DNA of 60,872 nucleotides. Origin: Chara braunii (lineage: Eukaryota > Streptophyta > Charophyceae > Charales > Characeae). Positions 43,244 to 52,979 of the stretch are shown here, piece after piece. Numbering within the stretch: the stretch's first letter is position 1; the number at the start of each line of letters is the position of its first letter. The notes below the pieces were generated by a model. That model had not been told where the DNA came from, did not search any database, and saw nothing but the letters and a program-made list of their open reading frames with translations. The stretch is from contig BFEA01000096.1 in the NCBI GenBank assembly GCA_003427395.1, forward strand, positions 903,306 to 964,177, written 5' to 3'. The translations under genes and the position numbers were made by a program.

Positions 43244-43942
43244 TTGTGCAATACCCAAGATCGCAAGCTGAGAACACTTTTTATGTCAGAGTGTCATGAT
43301 GCTCGTGGTTATTTCGGGGCCCTCAAATCCTATACGACCCTATCAGAGAGGTTTTTTTCGAAAGATATGAGGAGTGACCTGGTCCACTATGTTGAAAACT
43401 GTGAGTTATGTCAAAGGAATAAGGTCGTATGCAGACCTCCCCTTGGCCTACTCAAACCACTTCTCATCCTTGAGGCACCTACACAATCAGTGGCTATTGA
43501 CTTTACTGATTTGGGGAGGACCACTCCCCGTGGTATGCGTCAGACTATGGTTTGTGTGGATAGGTTTTCCAAATATGCACAATTCATCCCTTTGCCAGGA
43601 GAAGTCAGAGTCCCTCCCATGCAAGCGGCATTTGCCTACAGGCAGGTTACACATCATGGACCACCCACTTCCATCGTCAGTGATCGCGATCCCCGTTTTT
43701 GCAGCAATCAATGACAGTCCTATTGCAAGGACGACCTTCATTCACGCATGGATATGACATTTGATCATCATCTTGAAGCCAATGGAGATGTTGAAGTCAT
43801 GAACCAGATCCTATTTCAATTGTTGTGTCCTGTGATCAGTCCAGATCAGCAGGAATGGGATCTGCACTCGGGTCGTGCACAGCTAGTTTACAACACATTT
43901 GTACACTCCTCCGCTAGTTTCACACCCTATCGGTTACACTGA
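43244..43942 (+). pseudogene. Element D integrase
   Basis: Zinc site partly lost: ECHDARGYFG has Tyr for the second His, CELCQRNK kept. Core: VAIDFTDLG and SIVSDRDPRFC with a stop at 43714, then HHLEANGDVEVMNQ with the catalytic Glu in another frame. Inactive. Confidence 0.75.
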
Positions 43943-44224
43943 GGTCGCGAACCGTGGCAGCCTCTCGATGACATCATCAACAATGTTACCCCTGCACTAA
44001 CACCTGGAACTACGGAGTTCAGCATACGCTATCGAGTGGACATTGAGCGCGCCCCTGCCAACTTACTCAAAGCCCAAAAGGCTATGATTCAGTAGGCTAA
44101 TAGGCACCGCAATCCTTCTACCATTCACACTGGTGATTGGGTTTGGGTGCTTAGTTCTGAACTATCACGAGAGGAGGACATTTCGCCAAAGTTGTTGCCA
44201 CGATACATGGGTCCATGGTAGGTT

Positions 44225-44607
44225 TTGGATATAGTCCGGGCTGATCCTTTCGGACCATCATACGTCGTTGATGTCCCCTTGCATCTACAAACCTATCCGG
44301 TCTTCTATGCATCTAAGTTTTTGCCTTTTACACCAGCTGATGCATGTCCAAATAGACCCCCTCAATTCAATCCACTGATCCCTGGCAAGGGATATGAAGT
44401 GGAATGCATTGAGGATGAGATGGGCACAGATCTGCAGTATCTTGTGAAGTTTCTTGTACCAGCCTCACACCGAGGATCACTGATTTACTCGAAAGGAACT
44501 TCAGAAGACAGCAAAGTTTGTTGTCCTCTGATACTAGGCAATGAAAAAGGGACAAGCCCTTCGACACTCTGCTCGTCTACAGCCCTAGCTCGGAGGTCTT
44601 CGCTCCG
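44225..44607 (+). pseudogene. Element D integrase C-terminus, chromodomain-like
   Basis: SYVVDVPLHLQTYPVFYASK is the conserved end of gypsy integrases, followed by KGYEVECIEDEMG and LQYLVKFLVPASH, the start of a chromodomain-like fold; the rest is degraded. Ends in AAGGAGGGTAG, the probable polypurine tract. Confidence 0.65.
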
Positions 44608-45855
44608 AAGGAGGGTAGCCTGCGGCCCCGCCGAACCGAGGTTGTAACGTAGGTAAGACAGATTTGTTATTTTGTTTATACTATGTACTAATCGTGAAAC
44701 CAGTGTGTGGGGAAATACGTGAAGGACATATCTGCAAATTTGTAAAAACTAACAGACCTGCACTAATAATATTTCCCTATAGTCACCCTAACTGCGAATA
44801 GTCGACTAGGGCTACCACACGGACAGACAGGCCTAGGGCCTACATTGATAGACTGGTCCTATAGCCTATAGCCGGACAGGGAGTGGCCCTAGAGGACGAA
44901 ACTGAAACGGTACCGGTCGGTCTAGTAGGTCCGGTTTAGGTCGAGTCTAGGCTAGAGTAGATCTATTAATATATTGAGGAAGGTTGTTCAGGCCTTTTGG
45001 CGGTTGGCATTATGCAGATCGCGATGGTACAACGAGCGAACTGGAGTGGTGACAGCTTCAGCGTTGAGGAAGACAAACATAGCCAGACCCTGGAAGTGTC
45101 AGCTATAGCTGGGTCCTTCGCTGTTCCCTGGCAGCACGTGGGGCTGCTCCGAGGTCTGGGCTATCTAAGGTCTGTTGGGAGCTCGAGAAGTGGTGCCCTG
45201 CGGAACCCTCCTCAAGAGTAGGGTTCAAGGTGGTGGCGCTGCAGCCATAGCTGCAGCTTACATCCTCAGAGATCTCCTTTGTTAGGAAAGGTGGTGCTGC
45301 TGAAAATCTTCATCAGGGAAGTTATTCGACGCTTCATCTTCCTTAGAGACTATGGCGCTAGTCTTCTTCCTCATCCTCTGAGAGGCGCTTGGCCTCAAGG
45401 GCGTGTTTCAAGGTGGCACTTCCCTCTGGAGGTAGTATCTTGGTAGCGCTGGTTGTTTCAGGGGTTCTAGGGTAGTGGATAGCAGTTACTCTGGGTTGGG
45501 AGAGAAGCGCTGCTCATTCCTGAGCAGCACAGTATGTTTCTGAGACTATTATGGCAAAATGATTTTCGGAGTTTAACAGTGTGGATACTGTGTGAGAACT
45601 ATCTTTGCTTCATTCTTTTCTGGATATGATCTACTGGACTTTCCTTTGTAACACGTTGTGGGGATTTTGTGGAGCGAATTGCACTTTCAGTGTGTTATGT
45701 CGTATCGCATGGTCAAGTTTTCCACTGTGTCTCTTTCTCTCCATGCGGTGTGATGCTCCTATCCTCTCCCCTTCCTTCTGTGTATGTATCGGCATGCATG
45801 GAAGTCTATGTGAGCGAGTGTTGGTCTTTTGACAACAAGCAACCAGGTTGATAAC
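44608..45855 (+). repeat. Element D 3' LTR (family 3)
   Basis: About 1.25 kb, start near CCTGCGGCC after the purine tract, TGTAACG at 44643, end GGTTGATAAC(A). It carries uninterrupted the junction (TTTAACA|GTGTGGATAC at 45572-45588) that is split by element C in the 5' LTR. Confidence 0.8.
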
Positions 45856-46293
45856 ATGTCAGCCTAAACGGCAGCGACCCGAGCTGCTTTGTGTTGTCCT
45901 TTGCACAGCAGTGTGAGGCCCTAATAGTCAGCCATAACTTTGGCCTACATGAAGAGGAAGAGGAAGGGTGGTCATGTCTATGGTGGGCCTCATGATGTGC
46001 TTGCAGTAGAAGTGAGATTCAAACATTGATTCTGGTTCAGCCATTCAACATTATTATTTTTACTTATTGTTTGAATAAAAGGGGAGGAGAAAAGGAGAAG
46101 AAAAATGGTTGGTGAAGAAAAAGGGAATTCTCATTGGTCTTTGCTAGTGTACATTTTCCTCTTCTTCTTTCTTTCATCTTCTTCTTCTTTTTCTTTCCCT
46201 CTCTCTATCCTCTCGAGTTCATTCATTTTTTTTTTGCAATTGGACTTCTTCTTCTGATGAATGTGTACTTCGAAATTGGCCAGGATTGTAACA
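45856..46293 (+). repeat. Element F 5' LTR, right part
   Basis: Begins with the second ATGTC copy and AGCCTAAACGGCAGC and ends at GGATTGTAACA. Matches 60357-60753 of the 3' LTR. Confidence 0.85.
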
Positions 46294-46294
46294 T

Positions 46295-46306
46295 TGGTGT
46301 CAAAGC
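46295..46306 (+). promoter_or_regulatory. Primer-binding site, element F, diverged
   Basis: TGGTGTCAAAGC, two changes from TGGTATCAGAGC, one base after the LTR. Confidence 0.75.
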
Positions 46307-47408
46307 GGATTCTACTTGCTGGCAAGAGTTGACTTGCTACCCTAAGCCTAACCAAAGTGGTGGAGTGCGGCACTTAGGGTTAGGGCTGGTCCGATTGAAC
46401 GAAAGTGGGGTAGCGTGGATTAGGGAAGCTGCCCCCACCTAGTAGGGTAGTGCAAGGTGCTATCGAGCTACTGACCCACGTGCGAAAGCTTTTACATGCA
46501 ATTGTACAGGTAGGCCGGACGAGGGCGTTTGCTCATTCGCTGGAGTATAGGTACGCTTGGTTAACGCCAAGTGGACCCGAACGTTGTCCGTTCCCAAGGG
46601 CGCTGATCTCCTAGGTACGTACAAACGTCGGTCGACTAGAAAGGTCTCAACCAAATATAAAGCCCATAAAAAAATCCTAGTCCCTTTATATTTCTCTTAT
46701 CACAAAATAAATAAAATCAATACATTTATTTATCAGACCCATACAAGATAAAATTTTGACTTGATGAGATGATCTTCCAAAGTTTTTCTTCCCAACCTGT
46801 ATGACCCAAAAAAATTTATATCGCCGCTTTCAAGACGGAAGTTCGCTTATTGACAAAGAAATTAAGAATGGACAATCTAACATTTGACTTATAGGTTGAC
46901 CCGTCAACACACCTATTAAACCCTGTCAGGAATGACTTCTGCAAGTAAATTTCACTGCTACCCTGCAGATCAACAAGTGATCTGGCTCCTAGCCAAAGTT
47001 TGAACTCTCAAGTTAACCTCACTTCCGCAACACATGAAATTGCTCGGAATCAGGGTATTTTCTAACGAATAAAATTTTGTTGATTCCTTTTATATTCTCG
47101 AGCAGTAATTACTTTTTCCATTCCCTGAATGATGAAATATCCATCTTCATGTTCAAGTTAAAAAAAATCTCAGTCCTCGCCTTCATAAGACAATAATTAT
47201 TGATCGTTCGATGCCCAACCAGAGGCCTAATATTTTTTCTGCTCCCAGGTTCACCGTTTGTTTTGGCGAAAAAATTTCCTTCATTTCCATCAACTTACGC
47301 ATGACATTCATTACTACACGTTTAATTACCCCTCAATGCATAAGCGTGATAGTGAGATCATCAAGGTATTCCGAATACTATCTATCCGGTTGATCCTATC
47401 TACAAAAC

Positions 47409-47457
<49 letters not shown>

Positions 47458-47459
47458 CG
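46307..47459. other. Start of F leader, then sequence of unknown origin
   Basis: The first ~150 bases may be F leader. Further right the sequence is AT-rich and unlike any other retroelement part here. Palindromes include CAATAATTATTG (47191-47202). A 43-base poly-T lies at about 47410-47452. No gene recognised. Confidence 0.4.
47410..47452 (-). repeat. Poly-T tract (poly-A on minus strand)
   Basis: An uninterrupted T-run of about 43 bases. It could be the tail of a minus-strand retroposed transcript, downstream of the minus-strand ORF group at 47.7-48.5 kb. Confidence 0.85.
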
Positions 47460-47483
47460 TAGAGTCATGTAGATATGACTCTA
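47460..47483. other. Perfect 9-bp hairpin next to poly-T
   Basis: TAGAGTCAT pairs with ATGACTCTA around loop GTAGAT. Confidence 0.85.
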
Positions 47484-47708
47484 TCATAGGGACACTCAAC
47501 GCGGCACCTGAATACCATAAAAAAAAACGTGTCTAGTCAAGATAAAGTTGTCGGCCCCCTCAGCTTCAGTCTGGTCGAGTCGTGCAAACTCCTCGTCGTC
47601 AAAAGTCAAGATGGTAATGTGTCCGCCCCTCATTACTCGAACCATCTGCGTACCATAGAAGGAAGTCATCCGTGAGGCTAACCTCCAAACTATGGCGAGA
47701 AACAGTTG

Positions 47709-48467
47709 TCACAACCGAAAGAGGTGCGTAGTCGTAGTGTCCCTAATCCGAACGACGCCATTGCGTTCCCCGGATAGGGTAATTTTCACACTCACAATGA
47801 CCGTGAAAAGCATTGGAGATTGCTCGCGCATAAAATTCATTCGGAAGTCGAACCACATTGGCATGAACATTTGCACACGAGTTAGGAAAGAATCCTCATT
47901 CTTCTTTGAGAAGACCAATGAAACCAACCCAACGAGTGGGTGCATCATTCTGAACAAATAAAAGTCGCTTCGCGCGCCAAATCAGCTCCTCGTTCAGTGT
48001 GTCGCGAATCAGCAAATAACTTGCCTGAGTGAGATCCCGCCATTCGCTGACCATCTGCACATCCGAAGGAAACGTCATTCTTGAAGATGTTCCTCGATCT
48101 CATACGTCTCACCTTCAAATGCGAAGACAGAAAAACGTTCAGAGCAAAAAATACTAAATTTATTCGCTCGACTTCGTCTCACATGATAAAGAAGATTGAA
48201 AGGACCTTGTTGATCATTCAACCATAACAAAATGTGGAGAAACATCCTTGTAATCTCAGGAGCGTCCTCCCTAAATGCATTCGCCTCATGAACTACAATG
48301 AGATTCATATCTCCGAAATCTCGTGTTGGATTAGGAGGCGCGGAATCATATCGCACGATATGTTGTCCGTGGGGAATAGTCGAATGATCACCGCTTTTGT
48401 AGACATCTGAACGACAAAGTAATAACCTTGTCAAAATAAAATTATATACACCAATCTCTTTACTCAA
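47709..48467 (-). pseudogene. Unrecognised minus-strand ORF group
   Basis: Three overlapping open pieces: 48467-48075 (MNLIVVHEANAFREDAPEIT, MFLHILLWLNDQQGPFNLLY), 48078-47896 (EWRDLTQASYLLIRDTLNEE) and 47957-47709 (DSFLTRVQMFMPMWFDFRMN). The first stop and the second ATG overlap as ATGA, and the frames shift at about 48076 and 47940. Amino-acid composition is protein-like throughout, so this looks like one gene of about 240 residues with two frameshifts, or exons. A possible splice acceptor (TTTGTCGTTCAG) lies near 48410. I recognise no family. Confidence 0.4.
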
Positions 48468-48481
48468 CTCTCTTTTTCTCC

Positions 48482-48534
48482 GGACCGTGATTCTTGTATC
48501 ACGGTCCTACCGCGAAGGTAGTGCCTACTTGCAC
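48482..48534. other. Three hairpins back to back
   Basis: GGACCGTGAT-TCTTGT-ATCACGGTCC (48482-48507, perfect 10 bp), TACC-GCGAA-GGTA (48508-48520) and GTGC-CTACTT-GCAC (48521-48534) follow with no spacer. They lie 15 bases upstream of the first piece of the minus-strand ORF group. There is no acceptor stem, so this is not a tRNA. Confidence 0.8.
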
Positions 48535-50289
48535 TCCATCCAATAATATTAGGTACATGAACTGGCTGCTTTTGGCACTAGTTCCCCATATGTCAGTGGC
48601 ACCTAAGGCGGCAACCCAAAAAGGAGCTAATTTCAGCCTTCCCCCCCTTGAAAGCATAAGAAAATGACTACCCTTAGCTATGGAACACACTACCTTTTAG
48701 AAAGTGGTCTAGGATACCCCTCCTCCTCGTTCGAACACATTGTTCAGATCTTTGAAGTTGGGCTGGCTCCACCGCAATACAGCATGGTATTCCCCCATTG
48801 AACGATCCACTCTGGGTCAATAACAGGGCCGACTCCTAAAGCAACGAGCCCCTGCCCCAAATACTTCCTAGAGAGAAAAATTCCCAGTTCCTAGGTGTAA
48901 TCATTTTCCTATACTTTTCACCGGGGCTCAACTTAGACGAAAACAAAATAAGGTAGAGAAGAATTTTGAGATTGAGACTCTTTTAGACGGGTACAAAAAG
49001 GAAGGTCATTCGGGATAGAACGAGATATTCCTTTGGAAAATATCAAATCCTTTTTTTATTTCTCTTATCCTTCATTCGAAGTTTTATTTCTTCCTGCTCC
49101 CAATAACCTTTTTCTTTTCCAACGTGTTGTTCTTTATGATAGGCAGAAAGGTATGGAGTCGAAGAGAGATAAACTTTTTAGTTATTTCCTTGAGCAGACA
49201 TAATGCAAGTTTCTCTCACATATATCCTTTTACCTACCTGCACAATAAGAAAGAACAACGTAAGAAAATAATCCACATCCCATTCAAGTCAGCCCACCCT
49301 TCCCACATGCATAACATCACACACTTTACCTTTTCCCTGAATTCAAAGCGAGGTCGTGCAAAGTGTGGGTTCCCACAAGTGTGAAGGGAACTGAGTCACC
49401 ACTGACCTTGAGTGAAGTTGACGACGACTCACTCAAGAAAGCCAAGTATTTTTCTCAAAAGAATATCTGTCGCACAACTCACAAGTTGCGGCTGTCCACA
49501 AAGAAATAATCTGCGTTCTTCTCAAGCGTCACCACGGACACAGACGCCACTCACAAGAACTGAGCAAGATAGCCCTCGAGGAGGGTGCTCTCACCTACAA
49601 GTTCTGCAAGGTCCTACTATAATCCCAACGACACCTCGTCCACCACAAATAGTTCCACCTTAATCCTGAGTTCAACCTCCTCCAGTCACCACACCTGATC
49701 ACAAAAACGCCCGCCACAATACTTGTCTCGGTCTCAAATCCCCACTCGCTTGGTCCCAAATTGGCTCCCAAGTGGTTCCACGCCGTTGTCGCACCACCAA
49801 ATGATCTTCCAAAACAAATAACCCGGATCGAGACGCTTGTCCAAAAAAATAGCAGCAGCTTCGGCGTCAATGCCATAAGCACCAGCACCTTAACGGTCAC
49901 ACCATTAAATCCCGTGCCGCAAAAATTCAGCATTGTAGTCATAGAATAGCGCCGGTAAAACACCAACTGCGTAGCGCAATTTCAGCAGCACCTTCTTCCA
50001 AAATTACGGCAGCGCAGCCTCTTCACTCAATGTTACTTGTTACCCCGCAGGCCGTCGGGCAGCACCTCCCCGTCGTGGGCCTCTCGCCGCACGGTTCTAG
50101 CTTGTTGCAGCCATACGGCAGCAACTCACACACCAGCCTACAGCACAAGTACAAAGGTGGGGCAAGAAGCTCCCAGCCTTTAGCTATGGCTGCCTCTCTC
50201 CTCCTCCAAGTGCTCCTGCAGACCTCCAGCACTTCGCCTCACTACACCAGCAGCCAGCCAGCCAGCATCTACTCAATTGGAATGCCCCA
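48535..50289. other. Sequence of unknown origin, no gene recognised
   Basis: AT-rich to about 49330, then mixed. A minus-strand frame at 49966-49595 (IRVICFGRSFGGATTAWNHL) is open but without a known domain. Hairpin TGTGGG-TT-CCCACA at 49364-49377. Confidence 0.4.
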
Positions 50290-50326
50290 GCAACGTTGCC
50301 ACAAGTGCGAGGCTGCTTGGTGGGGA

Positions 50327-50345
50327 GCTGGCTTTTATAGCCAGC
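50327..50345 (+). promoter_or_regulatory. TATA-like motif inside a hairpin
   Basis: GCTGGCT-TTTAT-AGCCAGC, with TTTTATAG spanning the loop. Second of three such arrangements in the window. Confidence 0.4.
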
Positions 50346-50396
50346 CGAAGGCATGTGGGCAGCTTCGTTGCCCATAGCCAGGCAAAATTCGTCAAT

Positions 50397-50432
50397 GCTC
50401 CTGGCCCTTGATCTAAATCAACGGCCAGGAGC
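50397..50432. other. 15-bp hairpin with one C/C mismatch
   Basis: GCTCCTGGCC (50397-50406) pairs with GGCCAGGAGC (50423-50432), and TTGAT (50408-50412) with ATCAA (50417-50421) around tetraloop CTAA. Strongest hairpin of the segment. Confidence 0.85.
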
Positions 50433-51791
50433 TCAGTGCCTTGGTCTTCCCTTAGGGAAACCACGGTCATCCATTCCCGGGAGCACCTAGCCTTCCCCAC
50501 ATGCCACATGCTCCAAGAAATGGTTGTACCCAGTCAGACTGCAGCCTGTTAAAAAACGAACAGGCGGAGCCTCATCACCCCCTAGAATCTTCTACCCCTT
50601 GCATCTATTCCGCACCCGCAGCCACGTACGTGGCCGTTACTGCTTTTTTTTTTTCCTCTCCTTTCTTTTACTTTTCTTGCCCCCTCGTTTCTTTGTGCAG
50701 GGGGCAACTCGCCGTTCGAAATGAACGGCCGCCCCTCACAGAGTTGAACTAGAGTCAAACTCAACTGGGGCTTCTTTCTCTGCTGCCTCAACGCGCGCCT
50801 GTAGCCGGACGCCAACAACGCCAGGTCCAGGCGCTCTGTTGGTTGCTGCAGACCACAAATGGGCACAATAAAAATGGCGCCAGGTTAGTTGGTTTCTCCC
50901 TGCTTCTCTCTCTCTTCTCTCTCTATGAACCCCGACAGTCACGACCGTTGTCAGCGGTTAGTGACCTATCGTGTAGGCTCCCTAAGAGAGACAACTAAAG
51001 GCCTGAACGTCGCCGCAAAAAAGTTTGTTTGACCACCAGAAAACGACTCGCCCATCCCTCACAAACCACCGAAAGTGTGTGCACAGGGTCCCTCGTAAAT
51101 CAAGTACAAGGTCCCCAAACCCGCACCCGCATGTTGTCGCGATGTGGCGGCAAATTCGTCATGCCCGCTTTTGCTCATTTTTTAGCTGGCAATAGCAGCC
51201 CGTTCGTCAAAACGAACGAGCGCTCTAGTGATAGCACGAACAAATAAGACAAAAAACAAAATCTAACGAATCTAAACAAAAAAGAAATAAAACTAAAAAA
51301 AATCTAAAATAAATCTTAAAGAAATATAAAAACAAAATATCTAAAAGAAGAAGGAAAAATGAAAAAGAAAAAAAACTTGCCTCGTTATTAGAACAGTCGC
51401 CCGTTTTCACGGGCGTTGTCACGTTCTCTGAGCCTGAAGTGCCCTATGCACTTCCAAGGGGGCCAAGTGACACTCTTCTTTGACATCAGTTTTATTATTA
51501 TGTTTTTTTATTTTTTTTTTTCCCCGTTGGTATCGGCCAACGGTCACATTGCGTCGTGGTATATCCACGAACTGTTGAAATACAAACCCGGGTTCGAATC
51601 CTTATGGATTCGACGAAAATAAATTTATTTTACTTCATTTTTATTTTTATTGTTTTTTTTTTTGCAATTTATTCGTATCATCCTTGCACAGGCCATGCTG
51701 ATCTACACGGCGGATTTCTGCCGCATGATCTTCATGATCGTGCGGCCGAAATCGGCTGCGCCCGATCGCACTACGGCGGGCAGCTCCAAAA

Positions 51792-51896
51792 GGAGCTAGC
51801 CCAGTGGAATGCATGCGTCTGGGCTTGATCCCAGTACCTGTTGGGCGAAACTCTATTGTCGTAACCTAGTGGGCTAGCTCCTATTACGGGAGCTAG
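51792..51896. other. Inverted repeats built on GGAGCTAG
   Basis: GGAGCTAGCCCA (51792-51803) is inverted at 51870-51881, and the last eight bases of that arm pair again with GGAGCTAG at 51889-51896. AGCTCC at 51782-51787 offers a fourth arm. The sequence can switch between alternative hairpins. Confidence 0.75.
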
Positions 51897-51903
51897 ACTT
51901 GCA

Positions 51904-51922
51904 CCTCTCCTATATTTAGAGG
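51904..51922 (+). promoter_or_regulatory. TATA-like motif inside a palindrome
   Basis: CCTCT (51904-51908) pairs with AGAGG (51918-51922), loop CCTATATTT. Similar in layout to 9665-9690. Confidence 0.35.
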
Positions 51923-52400
51923 AGCAGCCCCCAGGAGGCCCATCCTACACTCAACATGCTCAACCTACTTTGCCCAGCATTTTCCCTGTGGGTGGCTGAC
52001 CATCCACGACTCGGAGATAACCCTAATGGGTAGGCCCCTGCCTCGGCCTTTCGGCCCCCAATCTCGCAGTCAAACCCTGTGCCCTAGAAAGTTTCTTATC
52101 CCTCCTTCGCCACGGCCCCATACATGGCGCGATTGTCCGTTTTAGCCTACTTAGACTCTGAATCGCATGGCTACGTCATTATTTTAGGCAGGATAGGTTT
52201 AGCTCTAGTGTTCCCATGTCCGCGCGCTTCTGCGGCCTCAACAAAAACACTTCACTGCCAGTTACTTCCATTTTTCTCGGATGCCACAAGCATCCCTCAG
52301 TCATAGGTTAGGTCTAAATAAACTCTCGGCGAACGTCAATCTCATCAAGTCCTCAAATTCAATGAAAAAAGGCCAGACATCGTCCGACATCGAAAAACAT

Positions 52401-52430
52401 GGGCAGATACCCTTGTCAGGGTTTCTGCCC
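52401..52430. other. 12-bp hairpin with one T/T mismatch
   Basis: GGGCAGA-T-ACCCT, loop TGTC, AGGGT-T-TCTGCCC. Same plan as 50397-50432: long outer stem, one like-like mismatch, 5-bp inner stem, tetraloop. Confidence 0.85.
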
Positions 52431-52460
52431 CGACTTCGGGCCCAAACAAGAAGGGCCCCT

Positions 52461-52904
52461 TAGACCCACATCTGTTGATGTCAGTTTCTTTTCCCTGTCT
52501 TGCTGGAAAATGGGGTTTTACCTTTGGAATGGATCACTCGCTGCCGAGGGGATCTGGACTGAGATGTTCACACACTCGCCCGCACAGTCCGTCGCTTGGC
52601 TTGCACCTCATACACCACTCAATTCTCCATTGTATCATGAATGTTGCCCTTTGCTTTGATTTGTTGTACATTCACACAACTGAGCCACATTGGGCAGTAG
52701 AGGATCTCGTACTCAATCTGCCCAAGTTGGGTCGCTGGATTGAGACTCTCACCTTGGATTATGTTATTATTTTATCTTATCTTATGACTGCTCTCCAGCC
52801 CGAATGAATTGCTGCTCCGGCTAGGAGCTCTACCTTCTTTTCTGTGTGATTTTCAGTTTGTTTTCTTTATTGGGTTCTTTAAATGTCTGGTTCTACGCGA
52901 TCGC

Positions 52905-52906
<2 letters not shown>
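52461..52906 (+). other. Probable F leader, no gene seen
   Basis: Ordinary sequence leading to a (GA)n tract and gag. Confidence 0.4.

Positions 52907-52911
<5 letters not shown>

Positions 52912-52968
<57 letters not shown>
52912..52968. repeat. (GA)n microsatellite in F leader
   Basis: About 28 GA dinucleotides just before gag. Element B has a (GA)n tract in the corresponding place. Confidence 0.95.
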
Positions 52969-52972
<4 letters not shown>

Positions 52973-52979
52973 AGAAGTT

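Larger units (their letters stand above)
29728..45855 (+). mobile_element. Element D: Ty3/gypsy (family 3) nested in F
   Basis: Starts TGCAATGACT and ends GGTTGATAAC(A). Its own 5' LTR is interrupted by element C. Internal region 37754-44607 carries primer site, leader, gag, protease, RT, RNase H, integrase and a chromodomain-like end, all in frame-broken form. Excising D plus one ATGTC copy restores the LTR of F. Confidence 0.8.
50290..52460. other. Hairpin-dense segment
   Basis: Short perfect hairpins or palindromes at: 50290-50299; 50327-50345 (7 bp); 50356-50374; 50397-50432 (10+5 bp); 50544-50565 (7); 50621-50634 (14-base palindrome); 50711-50729 (7); 51201-51218 (7); 51398-51415 (7); 51436-51454 (7); 51524-51543 (7); 51554-51570 (6); 51594-51613 (8); 51721-51745 (10, one wobble); 51782-51797 (6); 51874-51896 (8); 51988-52007 (8, one wobble); 52279-52295 (6); 52401-52430 (7+5); 52429-52440 (5). 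Stems are unrelated in sequence, loops are mostly 4-7 bases. By a simple estimate I expect about one stem of 7 bp or more with a short loop in 2.2 kb of random sequence. Function unknown. Confidence 0.7.

Noticed and set aside
46254-46295. CTGATGA followed by GAAA near the end of the F 5' LTR
   Set aside because: No stem II forms between them, and the CTGATGA is not kept in the other two family-2 LTR copies (about 37430 and 60715).
49595-49966. Minus-strand 123-residue ORF as a gene
   Set aside because: No homology that I can recognise, no start context and no neighbouring coding signal.
51591-51613. Pol III B-box-like GGTTCGAATCC, possible tRNA or SINE
   Set aside because: No properly spaced A box and no cloverleaf. 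The sequence is better explained by the hairpin TCGAATCC-TTAT-GGATTCGA.
46400-52460. Organellar DNA insertion (NUPT or NUMT)
   Set aside because: I recognise no organelle gene, rRNA or tRNA. It remains possible but unsupported; a search against organelle genomes would decide.
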